The translations under genes and the position numbers were made by a program. A stretch of DNA of 64,000 nt. Source: Methylovulum miyakonense HT12 (GTDB lineage Bacteria; Pseudomonadota; Gammaproteobacteria; Methylococcales; Methylomonadaceae). The notes under the pieces were generated by a model, which made no database searches, was not told the DNA's origin, and saw only the letters and a list, made by a program, of their open reading frames with translations. Within the stretch, counting starts at the first letter, position 1. Each line of letters starts with the position of its first letter. The stretch spans positions 1,550,198-1,614,197 of the forward strand of contig NZ_KB913025.1 in the NCBI RefSeq assembly GCF_000384075.1, in the 5' to 3' direction. Below, one piece after another: positions 1 through 9,706 of this stretch.

Positions 1-858
<858 letters not shown>

Positions 859-868
859 TTACCGATAA

Positions 869-884
869 AGCAATGGCTGTGCCA
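869..884 (-). promoter_or_regulatory. Sigma-54 promoter of nifH
   Basis: On the minus strand TGGCAC-N5-TTGCT matches the -24/-12 consensus exactly, with GG and GC ten bases apart. It lies about 47 bases upstream of the nifH ATG, giving an expected leader of about 36 bases. Confidence 0.93.
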
Positions 885-900
885 ATTGCATAAATGTTTT

Positions 901-913
901 TAATTATATGATT
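901..913 (-). promoter_or_regulatory. IHF-like site between NifA site and nifH promoter
   Basis: AATCATATAATTA on the minus strand differs by one base from the IHF consensus WATCAANNNNTTR. It sits in AT-rich DNA between the upstream activator site and the -24 element, where IHF bends DNA in many nif promoters. A short degenerate motif, so only suggestive. Confidence 0.35.
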
Positions 914-981
914 TATATGGCTATTATTTATGCATTTTGGATAAGCGCGACGTTGCCTTTCCCACAATTTTGTTTTGCCGA

Positions 982-997
982 TGTAAGCTTGCTTACA
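982..997. promoter_or_regulatory. NifA upstream activator sequence for nifH
   Basis: TGTAAGCTTGCTTACA fits TGT-N10-ACA and is itself palindromic. It lies about 100 bp upstream of the nifH -24 element, the usual distance for NifA. Confidence 0.88.
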
Positions 998-1677
998 GTG
1001 TGGTTATTGCCAAGCGGGGTTTTGGTGCTTGGCTATGGGGGGCGGGGGCGTTATGCCGACTGGCGCCTAGGCGGCCCACATGTTGGCGCATCATTAGAAC
1101 ATCCCTGTTTCTAGGTTTTGCATGGAAAATTTTTTACACCCCGCCTTCACAATTGCCATCTTCCTGTTCTTGCATCCTTATAATCACAAAGGCCCAAGAC
1201 CAAGCCCCGCTTTCTGAAAACCAAGCGTTAACGGTAGTGGCCCCTTAAGTTAAGGATGACGGGCTGTATCGTTCTTGGGCAAAAATAGAATGCCTCAGTT
1301 TTGATGTTGAGGAGGTTAGTGAAAGCGCTATTGAGACTGTGAAAGAATTATTTTATGTCCACGAAAATCACGAAAAAACACGAAAGTGTAAAACCAGATT
1401 AAATATAAGTTATTGAAAATTATTATTTAAGTGTTTCGTGTTTTTTGTGGGCAATCATTAATTCTTAGAGCATTTTGCAATACTTTCACACAGTCTCCAT
1501 TGATATTGCCGTCCGTGAAATCCATGACGACGGCTGCCCTGGTGATCCAGACATCGTCCCGGTGGTTGACCGTTTCCGCCTATTGCGTGGGTCAAAAAAA
1601 TTGCTTTGGTACAATTTTGTGGAAGACGGGTTTGTCGATTACAAGCCACAAAACATCCGTAGGTAAACCCTTTAAAT
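998..1677. other. Degenerate intergenic stretch with a palindromic repeat
   Basis: No convincing gene. Two protein-like stretches are open on the plus strand (about 1256-1350 and 1484-1666). Between them is a palindromic element, about 1352-1448, whose left arm carries CACGAAAATCACGAAAAA and whose right arm carries TTTCGTGTTTTTTGTGG; similar arms occur at 17854-17908. Flanking inverted copies of GAGACTGTG and its complement extend the palindrome. The two open stretches may be halves of a decayed gene; neither is recognised. Confidence 0.4.
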
Positions 1678-1693
1678 TGTCAGGAAACTGACA
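1678..1693. promoter_or_regulatory. NifA upstream activator sequence for the SIR2-like operon
   Basis: TGTCAGGAAACTGACA fits TGT-N10-ACA with palindromic flanks. It lies about 66 bp upstream of the sigma-54 element at 1759. An IHF-like AATCAAAGATATA (1731-1743, one mismatch) sits between the two. Confidence 0.8.
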
Positions 1694-1758
1694 AAGCCTG
1701 TCCTCCTTTTTCCTTATATAATCCATTGATAATCAAAGATATAAAAATATCCAAAAAC

Positions 1759-1774
1759 TGGATTGGATTTTGCA
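1759..1774 (+). promoter_or_regulatory. Sigma-54 promoter of the SIR2-like operon
   Basis: TGGATT-N5-TTGCA keeps the essential GG-N10-GC and a perfect -12 half; the -24 half departs from consensus after TGG. It is 37 bp before the ATG at 1811. With the NifA site upstream it implies co-regulation with nifH. Confidence 0.72.
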
Positions 1775-1810
1775 TAAGCATTAGCTATTTAATCCATCAA
1801 GGAGTTTTCT

Positions 1811-2674
1811 ATGTCCGCCACGGTATTTTCTGAAATATTAGAGGGCCTTTACGACAATAAAATCGTGCCTTACCTAGGCCCGGGTGTATTGTTCGATGCC
1901 AAAAACAAACTCACCGGACAGGACATGCCTGCCGATAGCCATAGCCTGATTTTGGCGATGAACAACGGGCAGCCGATGGCGCCTAAGCTGATGTACGAAT
2001 TTCCCCGGGCCGCGATGAACCAGGAGCTGAAGCGGGGCCGTAATTTCCTTAGCCAATTCCTCACCAAAACTTACGGGGAAACCGAATGGACACGCGCCGC
2101 CGTCCACGACTGGTTGGCGCACTGGAAACCAGCTTATGTCATCGATGTCAACCGCGACACGCAATTGCAGGATAGCTATGCCGATGAGGAACACACGCTG
2201 ATAGTGGGCGTGGCGCGGATCACCGCCAGCCAGTTCCGTTACCGGATCTATCATTTTGATGGCGGCAGTTATTTTGAAATCCCGCAAGAACAAGTCGATC
2301 CGCGTTTCCCGGTGCTGTTCAAGCCGATGGGCACACCCAAGCCGGAAGCCAATTATGTCGCTTCCGATGCCGATTATGTCGATTACATCACCGAGCTGAT
2401 GGGCGGCTTCGCCATCCCTGAATTCCTGAAAAACTACCGCAAAGGCAAGCAATACCTGTTTCTGGGGTTGCGTTTGAACCGCGATTCCGAACGTATGGTG
2501 ATGGGCGACATCATCCGGGATGCCGGTGAGCGCAAAGGTTGGGCGCTGATTAAAAGCCCCACCGATAAGGAAGTCCGTTATTGCAAGAAAATCGGTTTGG
2601 AGATTATTGACGCCGATGTTGAGGACTGGTTGGAGGTGGTGGGGTTTGCTTACGCACAGAAAAAGACCGCTTGA
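1811..2674 (+). CDS. SIR2-like (SIR2_2 type) NAD-binding domain protein, nif-associated
   Basis: 287 residues. The N-terminus KIVPYLGPGV resembles the Rossmann glycine loop of SIR2-like proteins; YVIDVNRDTQ takes the place of the usual TNYD segment, and KQYLFLGLRLNRDSE the later LFLGxS segment. The family binds or cleaves NAD; the classical deacetylase His is not evident, so activity is uncertain. First gene of a plus-strand operon divergent from nifH, with AAGGAG just before the ATG and a sigma-54/NifA promoter. A part in NAD-linked control of nitrogenase is attractive because NifH keeps Arg101, but this is inference. Confidence 0.75.
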   Translation: MSATVFSEILEGLYDNKIVPYLGPGVLFDAKNKLTGQDMPADSHSLILAMNNGQPMAPKLMYEFPRAAMNQELKRGRNFLSQFLTKTYGETEWTRAAVHDWLAHWKPAYVIDVNRDTQLQDSYADEEHTLIVGVARITASQFRYRIYHFDGGSYFEIPQEQVDPRFPVLFKPMGTPKPEANYVASDADYVDYITELMGGFAIPEFLKNYRKGKQYLFLGLRLNRDSERMVMGDIIRDAGERKGWALIKSPTDKEVRYCKKIGLEIIDADVEDWLEVVGFAYAQKKTA

Positions 2675-2764
2675 GGGCTTGCACGCCAGTTACCCCGCCT
2701 TAGGCGGCGGATTAAAAGGGACAGGGAATGTCCTGGATACTCCATACAGGCTAGAGGCTAATTT

Positions 2765-3352
2765 ATGAAACCACTACACGCAACTGTCCCGCGCATGGCG
2801 TCCCCGTCAGATTCCCTGAAAATAGTGTTTGTCGGCAATGTCGGTTCGGGCAAGACAACCGCCATCGCCTCGGTGAGCGAAGTTCCCGTGTCAGGCACAG
2901 AAGCCAAGGCAACGGAAAATGACGCCTTGCACCGGAAGGCGACCACCACGGTGGGCATAGAATACGGTGTGCTGCATGTCCACAACACCAAAGTGCATCT
3001 TTACGGCACCCCCGGGCAGCGCCGTTTTGATTTTATGGCGGCCATTGCCTGCCAAGGCGCCATTGGCATGGTGGTCATGATCGACAACGCCCACCAACAG
3101 CCTTTGGCGGAAATGGACTATTTCCTGCGACGGCATGGTGATTATTTAAAAAACCATCCTGCCATCATCGCCATCACCCATTACGATGACAACGACACCC
3201 AAACGTATTTGATCGAATACCACCGTTACCTGAAAGAACAGGGCATTCCATGCCCGGTCATGCGTTTGGATGCACGGGATAAAAACCAAGTCCGGCTCGT
3301 GGTGGAAAAGCTGTATGGCGAAATCGCCAAGCGCCGCGCCATGGCCTGTTGA
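2765..3352 (+). CDS. Small GTPase of COG2229 (MglA/Arf-like) type
   Basis: 195 residues. G1 P-loop GNVGSGKTT lies near residues 21-29, switch I TTTVGIEYG follows, and the G3 region reads LYGTPGQRRFDF, typical of COG2229 GTPases. The usual N/TKxD base-recognition motif is replaced by ITHYDDND, so nucleotide specificity may differ. Cytoplasmic, without a signal peptide. It lies 90 bp after the SIR2-like gene and 7 bp before the DUF364 gene, in the same nif-adjacent operon. Partner and output are unknown. Confidence 0.8.
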   Translation: MKPLHATVPRMASPSDSLKIVFVGNVGSGKTTAIASVSEVPVSGTEAKATENDALHRKATTTVGIEYGVLHVHNTKVHLYGTPGQRRFDFMAAIACQGAIGMVVMIDNAHQQPLAEMDYFLRRHGDYLKNHPAIIAITHYDDNDTQTYLIEYHRYLKEQGIPCPVMRLDARDKNQVRLVVEKLYGEIAKRRAMAC

Positions 3353-3359
3353 GCTTGAT

Positions 3360-4337
3360 ATGCACAACCCCCAGCCCCTCTACGAACTCCTGCTAGATTC
3401 TTGCAGCAGCCAAACTAAGGCCGACAAGCTGATGATCGGCTTGGTCTGGACACTCTGCCAAGACGACAGCCAAGGCCACACGGGTTTGGCGATGAGCCCT
3501 GGTGTCGCCACCCGCACCTTGCCTTGGTCGGGCACGTTGGCAGGCAAGCCCGTCACCGACCTGGCGGCATGGATATTGGATTGGGAACCTTATAAAGCCA
3601 CGGTGGCGATGGCGGCGATCAATTGCTGCCTAAACAGTAGGCCGCTACCCGAATCGGTTCTGCTTGAGCATCACCCGGAACACCCTAACCTGGCCGTGTT
3701 CGACCATTTCCTGCCGCAGTTGCAGGGCAAAAACGTGGTGGTCATCGGCCATTACCCTGGCATAGAACGCTACCAAAACCAGATGCGGCTGACGGTGCTG
3801 GAAAAACAACCCACGGCGGGCGACTTGCCCGATGCGGCCAGCGAGTTCCTGCTGCCTAACGCCGATTGGGTGTTCCTGACCGCCAGTTCCATCCCCAACA
3901 AAACCTTCCCGCGTCTGGCGGAATTGTCCGGTAACGCCAAAACCGTGCTGATGGGGCCGACTGTGCCGTGGTTGCCGCAATTGCACGAGTTTGGCATTGA
4001 TTATCTGGCGGGCGTGGAAGTCACCGATGCCAATGCCTTGTACCACACCGCCGCCCAAGGTGGCGGGGTGAGGATTTTCCAAAACGGCGTCCGCTACCGC
4101 ATTGCCCAACTGACCCCGGCCACCAGCCTGGCCTGGCTAAAGCGGCAAATCGCAGATTGTGCCGCCGAAAGGCTACGTCTGACGGCTGAAATGGAAAATT
4201 GGTACAACACGGGCAACACTGGCCGTTATCCGGCCTACCGGCTGTTGGAAGAGGCCAACGCCCGTTTGTCGCGGCTTGATAGCAGTTATAAATTGCTATG
4301 GGATAGCCACGGCACCCCAACCAACCGTTTGGCTTAA
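3360..4337 (+). CDS. DUF4213/DUF364 putative metal-chelation protein
   Basis: 325 residues. The N-terminal part resembles DUF4213 (enolase-N-like fold) and the C-terminal part DUF364, a Rossmann-like domain described as a putative heavy-metal chelator; GKNVVVIGHYPGIE marks the start of that half. The ATG at 3360 follows the GTPase stop by seven bases; an upstream in-frame start at 3270 would overlap the GTPase and is rejected. The stop overlaps the next start as TAATG. In a nif-regulated operon a molybdenum or iron role is conceivable but not shown. Confidence 0.75.
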   Translation: MHNPQPLYELLLDSCSSQTKADKLMIGLVWTLCQDDSQGHTGLAMSPGVATRTLPWSGTLAGKPVTDLAAWILDWEPYKATVAMAAINCCLNSRPLPESVLLEHHPEHPNLAVFDHFLPQLQGKNVVVIGHYPGIERYQNQMRLTVLEKQPTAGDLPDAASEFLLPNADWVFLTASSIPNKTFPRLAELSGNAKTVLMGPTVPWLPQLHEFGIDYLAGVEVTDANALYHTAAQGGGVRIFQNGVRYRIAQLTPATSLAWLKRQIADCAAERLRLTAEMENWYNTGNTGRYPAYRLLEEANARLSRLDSSYKLLWDSHGTPTNRLA

Positions 4338-4798
4338 TGCCGCAACCATCGCCCATGCTGACTGACGGACTCTTCAAAAACCACCGCTTGATGCTTTATT
4401 ACAAAGGTGACATCAGCGCCCTGACCCTGTTCGCCCAAAACGGTGACGGCAGTGTCTGTTTCCCAAACCCATTGCCTGTGTTGTCCAGCGCCTTGGAGCC
4501 AGAAGCATTCACCGAAGCTAAAATTAGCCTGCACCCTTCGGTGTTGGTCAACGCCATCAACCAGCTTTTGCAGCTCGACAATGATTTGTTGCAAGCGGAA
4601 TCCGGTTTTAGCGAACAGATCGACACGCCTGGCGGCATTGTCACCGTCCACATGGCGCGGTTCATGTTGCTGGACCCGCCGCATAAATTGCTGCAAAGCC
4701 GCGCTTGCCAGCTAAAAACCTTGCCGGAACTGCGGGGCAGGCCACCTGCGGAAATGGAATTGCTGCGCCGCGCTTATGTGAAAGTGATGGAGTCCTGA
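4337..4798 (+). CDS. Unknown nif-associated protein
   Basis: 153 residues, not recognised. Mostly soluble and leucine-rich, with no Cys motif, signal peptide or membrane segment. The ATG overlaps the preceding stop (TAATG) and the stop is one base from the next ATG, so it is translationally coupled on both sides and very likely real. Coupling to the DUF364 and Fe-S genes suggests a subunit or accessory of the same pathway. Confidence 0.75.
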   Translation: MPQPSPMLTDGLFKNHRLMLYYKGDISALTLFAQNGDGSVCFPNPLPVLSSALEPEAFTEAKISLHPSVLVNAINQLLQLDNDLLQAESGFSEQIDTPGGIVTVHMARFMLLDPPHKLLQSRACQLKTLPELRGRPPAEMELLRRAYVKVMES

Positions 4799-4799
4799 C

Positions 4800-6047
4800 A
4801 TGTTCGATTTTATGGACATGGGCTTTGGCCCGACTAGCGACCAGCCCATAACCGGGCCTTATATCCCCGATGCCAGCGATTGCCTACGCTGCGGGCAATG
4901 CGTCAGCAGCTGCCCGACCTTCCGCCTATTCCAAACCAACGAAGAAACCCCGCGCAGCCGTATCCGCACCATCAGCAAAATCCTGCTTGAAAACCAAGCC
5001 ATTACCCCGGATGAACGCCAGTATCTCGACAACTGCGTGCAATGCCGCGCTTGCGAGGCCGTGTGCCCTAGCAAGATGGCTTACGGCGAGTTGTTTGACC
5101 AAGCCCGGGCGCAGTTGCACACCGGGCCGGACTGGCTGGGAAAACTGGCGTTTTGGTTCATTGAAAACAAACGCTGGCGGTTTGGGCTACTGCCGTTGCT
5201 GGCGGCGTATTTAAAATCGGGTTTGCAAAAGCCCTTGCGGCGGATTGGCTTATTGAAAAAACTGCGTTTGGCTGAGGCCGACGCTTTATTGCTTCAACCT
5301 GCGTTAAAGCCCTTGGCGGCGCAGCACCCGGCCATGGGTACAAAACGCGGGCAAGTCGCTTTGTTCACGGGCTGTATCGCCGAGCATTTCGACCAAGGCA
5401 CCTTGCAAGCCGCCATCACGCTGCTGAACGCGATTGGCTATGAGGTGGTGGTGCCTCCACAACAAGCCTGTTGCGGTGCGGTGCACCAACACAACGGGCA
5501 ATCCGCCACGGATTTGATAGCAAAAAACCTGGCCGTTTTCAACGCGCTGGAAGCCGATGCCGTGCTGCATACCGCCACTGGTTGCGGGGCGATGTTAAGC
5601 GGATACCCAGATGAGGATACTGGAGCGGCGGGGCTATTCAGGCAACGGTTGCAGGATATCCAGGCGTTTTTGCTCGACCACTGGCCTGAAAGCTTGCCAT
5701 TGCAAGCCTTGCCGGAAAAAGTTGCGGTGCACGAGCCCTGCAGCCAACGCAATGTCTTGAAAAACCAGCAAACGGTGTACGCCTTGCTGGCAAAAATCCC
5801 CGGGTTGGAAGTTGCCGCCTTAGCCGATAACCCTCTGTGTTGCGGTGCGGGTGGAAGCTACATGCTCACCCGTCCTGACAATGCCAAGCAATTACGCGGC
5901 CTAAAACGGCAAGCGATAGCCGCCGCCCAGGCGGATTGGGTGGTCAGCAGCAATTTTGGGTGTGCGGTTTTTTTGGGTGCCGAGGGCGGCAAAGTTGTCC
6001 ATCCTTTGCATATCCTCGTCCGGCAGTTGCCTACAAACCTCAAGTAA
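4800..6047 (+). CDS. GlcF-like (Fe-S)-binding oxidoreductase subunit
   Basis: 415 residues with two 4Fe-4S motifs: Cys28, 31, 34, 38 (CLRCGQCVSSCP) and CVQCRACEAVCP near 80-91. Two CCG domains follow (LFTGCIAEH with ACCGAVHQ; HEPCSQRN with LCCGAGGS), the layout of glycolate oxidase GlcF and heterodisulfide-reductase-like subunits. No GlcD/GlcE flavoprotein is in the window, so its electron partner may be encoded elsewhere. Last gene of the nif-divergent operon; an electron-transfer role towards nitrogenase is possible. Confidence 0.85.
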   Translation: MFDFMDMGFGPTSDQPITGPYIPDASDCLRCGQCVSSCPTFRLFQTNEETPRSRIRTISKILLENQAITPDERQYLDNCVQCRACEAVCPSKMAYGELFDQARAQLHTGPDWLGKLAFWFIENKRWRFGLLPLLAAYLKSGLQKPLRRIGLLKKLRLAEADALLLQPALKPLAAQHPAMGTKRGQVALFTGCIAEHFDQGTLQAAITLLNAIGYEVVVPPQQACCGAVHQHNGQSATDLIAKNLAVFNALEADAVLHTATGCGAMLSGYPDEDTGAAGLFRQRLQDIQAFLLDHWPESLPLQALPEKVAVHEPCSQRNVLKNQQTVYALLAKIPGLEVAALADNPLCCGAGGSYMLTRPDNAKQLRGLKRQAIAAAQADWVVSSNFGCAVFLGAEGGKVVHPLHILVRQLPTNLK

Positions 6048-6110
6048 GCAATCGTCCAAAAATCTTTTAACCTTTTGTTACCCACCACAAAGGACACGAA
6101 GATTCAAAGC

Positions 6111-6218
6111 AGGACGGGGTTTGAAACCCCGTCCTAACGTTTCAAAATACCTATAGGCACTGTAAACGTACGGAACGGGTCGCTTAATGCGCCTACTGTT
6201 GGTACAAACCCGTTCCGG
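6111..6218. repeat. Composite two-hairpin repeat, copy 1
   Basis: A perfect 25-base inverted repeat (6111-6135; arms AGGACGGGG and CCCCGTCCT) is followed by a second hairpin (6171-6218; arms CGGAACGGGT and ACCCGTTCCG). It separates the convergent GlcF-like gene and hypF and could act as a bidirectional terminator. Related copies are at 30433-30577 and 59130-59216. Confidence 0.8.
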
Positions 6219-6243
6219 CTATTCATTTTGCGGCAGAAACGGT

Positions 6244-8559
6244 TCATCCATTTAAAGCGGCGGCAACCATCGCCTGCCCCAATGCCAAACCGCCGTCGTT
6301 CATCGGGTAGCGTTGTGGCGACAGCACGGTAAGGCCGTGCAACTGCAATTGCCGGGTCACGGCTTCCAGCAACAGGCGGTTTTGGAAGACGCCGCCGCTG
6401 AGCACGATGTGGCCAATCCCCGTTTCGCGGCTGAGCTGTTCCAGCAGCCCGGCAGTCGCGGCGGCTAGGCTGTGGTGGATACGGGCGGCGATAAGGGCTT
6501 TGTCCGTGCCGCGCTTAAGCTCATCCAGCACCGCTTGCCATAGGCCTTGCCAGCTTAGCACTGACATGCCTTGGCAACGCTCTATCGACCAGGCTTGAAG
6601 ATAGGGTTGCCCGGCCGCAAATAAGGGGGTCGCCAGGGTTTCCAAGGCAATCGCCGCTTGGCCTTCATAATGGGCCGCTTCGCCGTGCAAGCCAAGCGCG
6701 GCCGCAAAGGCGTCGAACCAACGGCCACAGGAAGTGCTTGGCGGCGAGTTGAGGTTTTTGGCGACCATCGTTTCCAGCGTGGCCAGCGGCTTGCTTGCCA
6801 GCAACTTGATGATGTCCAGCCCGGCATAATCCCGTTGCAATGTTGGCCAGTCGAAATAATGCCGCAGTTGCGCATACGCATTGCGCCAAGGCTCGCGCAT
6901 CGCCTGGGTGCCGCCCGGCAAGGCGATGGGCTGGAAATGGCCGAGCCGGGTGCAGCTTTGGTAATCGCCCAGCAGAAATTCGCCACCCCATAAGCCCCCG
7001 TCACCGCCCATGCCCAAGCCGTCGAAGATGGCGGCCAACAGTGGCGGTGCGTCCAGCGGGGCACCGTGTTCAGCCAGACAGGCCGCCAAATGGGCGTGAT
7101 GGTGCTGCACGGGGACTAAAACTGCTTGTCCTGTGGCTGCCAGGGTTTGCCCATATTGCGTGGACAAATAGCCAGGGTGGTTGTCTACGGCGATAACTTC
7201 AGGCCGGAAATCATACAGCTGCTGGTACAAATCAATGGCCTTGCGGTAATCGTGCTGGACGGCGGCATTTTCCAGGTCACCGATGTGCTGGCTAACAATG
7301 GCCTGGCCGTTTTTCAGCAAACAGAAACTGTTTTTTAGCTCCGCGCCCATCGCCAAGATGTTGTTGGCTTGCCCGAAACCGGGTGGCAAGGGCAACGCGT
7401 CGGGGCTGTAACCACGCGCCCTACGTAGCAAGCGGAGGCTGCCGCCCATTAGCCGGACGACCGAATCATCCAGGCGGTTGGCGATGGCGCGGTCATGCAG
7501 CAATAGGTAATCGGCAATATCGGCCAATTTTTCCCGTGCTTCGTTGTTGTCCGTGCATTGCGGCTCGTCGCTGCTATTGCCGGAAGTCAGCACGATGGGC
7601 GCGTCCAAATCCTGCAACAGTAGGGTGTGCAACGGCGTGTACGGCAGCATGAAACCGAGTTTGTCATCGCCCGGTGCAACTCCCGGCGCCAAAGCTTCGC
7701 CGTGCGCCGCCAGCAACACAATCGGCGCGGCTTTATCCTGCAAGGCGAGAGTTTCTCCGTCGTCCAGCTTGGCATAACGGGCAATCATGGCGGCATCCCG
7801 GGCCATCAACGCGAAGGGTTTGGCATAACGGCGTTTGCGTCCACGTAAACGGCTGACGGCGTCGGCATTTGTAGCATCGCAGGCCAGATGGAAACCGCCC
7901 AGGCCTTTGATCGCGATGATATGGCCCTGCCGGATCAAGTCGGCGGTTTGTGCCAGCGGATCGGTGCAATCCAAGCGCTGGCCATGTTGGTCTTCCAGCC
8001 AAACCTGGGGGCCGCAGTCCGGGCAGCAGTTGGCTTGGGCGTGGAAGCGGCGGTCAGCGGGGTCATCGTATTCCTGCTGGCATTGCGGGCACAGCGCAAA
8101 TTCCGCCATGCTGGTATGGCAGCGGTCATAAGGCACACGCCGGATGATAGATAGGCGCGGCCCGCAATGCGTGCAATGGGTGAAGGGATAACGGTAACGG
8201 CGGTTACTTGGGTCGGCAATGTCGGCAAGGCAATCGGGGCAAGTGGCGGCGTCGGCGGCGACAGGCGTTTCCATGCCATTGTGCTGGCTGGCGACGATGC
8301 GGAACCCGTCGCTGCGGGGCAAACCGTCCAAAATTTGCACCTCCAGGCTGTCCAGCCGGGCCAGCGGCGGTTGGTGCAGCGGGATTTGCCGGATGAACGC
8401 ATCCAGGTCTGCATCGCTACCGAAAACATGGATCATCACGCCCAGCCCGTCGTTCCAGACTTCCCCGGCCAGCTGGTGTTGCCCTGCCAGCCGCCAGACC
8501 ATCGGCCTGAAGCCGACGCCTTGCACGATGCCACGGATCCTGATCGCCCTGCCGGGCAT
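6244..8559 (-). CDS. hypF: Carbamoyltransferase HypF
   Basis: 771 residues. Makes the carbamoyl group that becomes the CN ligands of the NiFe centre and passes it to HypE. Domains: acylphosphatase (VQGVGFRP near residue 14), two zinc fingers (CPDC...CTHC and CPQC...CCPDC, about 105-185), YrdC (about 200-385) and a Kae1-like domain with HHHAHLAACLAEH near 485 and VLSGGVFQN near 720. The ATG at 8559 overlaps the hypE stop as TGATG; a longer reading from 8748 lies inside hypE and is rejected. Last gene of the hydrogenase locus. Confidence 0.97.
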   Translation of the reverse strand: MPGRAIRIRGIVQGVGFRPMVWRLAGQHQLAGEVWNDGLGVMIHVFGSDADLDAFIRQIPLHQPPLARLDSLEVQILDGLPRSDGFRIVASQHNGMETPVAADAATCPDCLADIADPSNRRYRYPFTHCTHCGPRLSIIRRVPYDRCHTSMAEFALCPQCQQEYDDPADRRFHAQANCCPDCGPQVWLEDQHGQRLDCTDPLAQTADLIRQGHIIAIKGLGGFHLACDATNADAVSRLRGRKRRYAKPFALMARDAAMIARYAKLDDGETLALQDKAAPIVLLAAHGEALAPGVAPGDDKLGFMLPYTPLHTLLLQDLDAPIVLTSGNSSDEPQCTDNNEAREKLADIADYLLLHDRAIANRLDDSVVRLMGGSLRLLRRARGYSPDALPLPPGFGQANNILAMGAELKNSFCLLKNGQAIVSQHIGDLENAAVQHDYRKAIDLYQQLYDFRPEVIAVDNHPGYLSTQYGQTLAATGQAVLVPVQHHHAHLAACLAEHGAPLDAPPLLAAIFDGLGMGGDGGLWGGEFLLGDYQSCTRLGHFQPIALPGGTQAMREPWRNAYAQLRHYFDWPTLQRDYAGLDIIKLLASKPLATLETMVAKNLNSPPSTSCGRWFDAFAAALGLHGEAAHYEGQAAIALETLATPLFAAGQPYLQAWSIERCQGMSVLSWQGLWQAVLDELKRGTDKALIAARIHHSLAAATAGLLEQLSRETGIGHIVLSGGVFQNRLLLEAVTRQLQLHGLTVLSPQRYPMNDGGLALGQAMVAAALNG

Positions 8560-9611
8560 CAGCAAATGCGCGGCAACTGTTCGCCGACTGGCCAGTCTAC
8601 GATGCGCCTGCCGCCGAAAGCCGTGCGCATTTCCACGAAGTGGTGGTGGTCGGCAACCACTTCTCCGATGATTGCGGCATCGCGGCCTAGCGGATGTTGC
8701 CCCATGACGGCGAGCAGGCGTTCGGCAGCCACCGCATTGCAAATGCACACCAGTTTGCCTTCGTTGGCGACATACAGAGGATCCAAACCCAGAATTTCAC
8801 AAGCGGCTTTGACTTCGTCTTTTATCGGTATCTGCGCCTCGTCAATGACCATCCCGACGCCGGATTGCTGCGCCAGTTCGTTCAACGCCGTCGCCAAGCC
8901 GCCACGGGTCGGGTCACGCAAACAGTGGATGTCGGCGGGTGCGGCGGCGACCATAGCGGCGACCAGCGAATTGAGCGCGGCGGAATCGGACACAAGCGTC
9001 GTGCCGAATTGCAGGTTTTCCCGCCCGGCCATAATCGCGACGCCATGGTCGCCAATCGGGCCGCTGAGCAAAATCGCACAGCCCGGTTGCGCGCGGTTAC
9101 CCGAAATATTGACGCCCTTCGGCACGATACCGACGCCGGTGGTGGTGATAAACACACCATCGCCTTTGCCGCGTTCCACCACTTTGGTGTCGCCAGTGAT
9201 GATAGGCGTACCGGCACTTTGGGCGGCGGCGGCCATGCTGATGACGATTTTTTCCAGATCGGCCAGCGGCAAGCCTTCTTCCAAAATAAAACCCGCCGCC
9301 AAATACAGCGGCTTCGCGCCGGACATCGCGACATCATTGACCGTGCCATGCACCGCCAGCGAACCGATGTCGCCGCCCGGAAAAAACAATGGCGAAATCA
9401 CATGCCCGTCGGTGCTGATGACCAGCCGTCCTGCAGGCACGGCAAATAGGGCTTGGTCATTGCGTTGGCGCAGCAGGTCGTTATCGAAATGTTTGATGAA
9501 CAGCTCGTCGATAAGCTGTGCCATCGCGCGGCCGCCACCGCCGTGGCTTAGGTCGACTTTGCCGTGGGTGAGGTCGAGGCGGGACAGAAATGGAATGCGC
9601 TTTGGATTCAT
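8559..9611 (-). CDS. hypE: Hydrogenase maturation protein HypE
   Basis: 350 residues. Dehydrates the thiocarbamate on its C-terminal cysteine to a thiocyanate, the CN donor. The protein ends in PRIC, the required terminal Cys motif. AIR-synthase-like fold with LSHGGGGRAM near the N-terminus and RDPTRGGLATALNE in the second half. The stop overlaps the hypF start. No good ribosome site precedes the ATG, perhaps because foreign DNA was inserted between hypD and hypE. Confidence 0.97.
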   Translation of the reverse strand: MNPKRIPFLSRLDLTHGKVDLSHGGGGRAMAQLIDELFIKHFDNDLLRQRNDQALFAVPAGRLVISTDGHVISPLFFPGGDIGSLAVHGTVNDVAMSGAKPLYLAAGFILEEGLPLADLEKIVISMAAAAQSAGTPIITGDTKVVERGKGDGVFITTTGVGIVPKGVNISGNRAQPGCAILLSGPIGDHGVAIMAGRENLQFGTTLVSDSAALNSLVAAMVAAAPADIHCLRDPTRGGLATALNELAQQSGVGMVIDEAQIPIKDEVKAACEILGLDPLYVANEGKLVCICNAVAAERLLAVMGQHPLGRDAAIIGEVVADHHHFVEMRTAFGGRRIVDWPVGEQLPRIC

Positions 9612-9706
9612 GTGATAACGTACGAGTGGAATTTATGTGATAACGACAAAAATAGCTCCCATAGCAAAACGGAGTCGAGTTGGCTGGTTGGGTACCAACC
9701 CTCCAT

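Noticed and set aside
4800..6047. Heterodisulfide reductase HdrD or lactate dehydrogenase subunit instead of GlcF
   Set aside because: The motif layout (two 4Fe-4S sites then two CCG domains at about 415 residues) is closest to GlcF, though partners are missing.
8167..9615. Long plus-strand open frame opposite hypE and hypF
   Set aside because: It is the complement of two certain genes and has no motif; high GC causes such long antisense frames.
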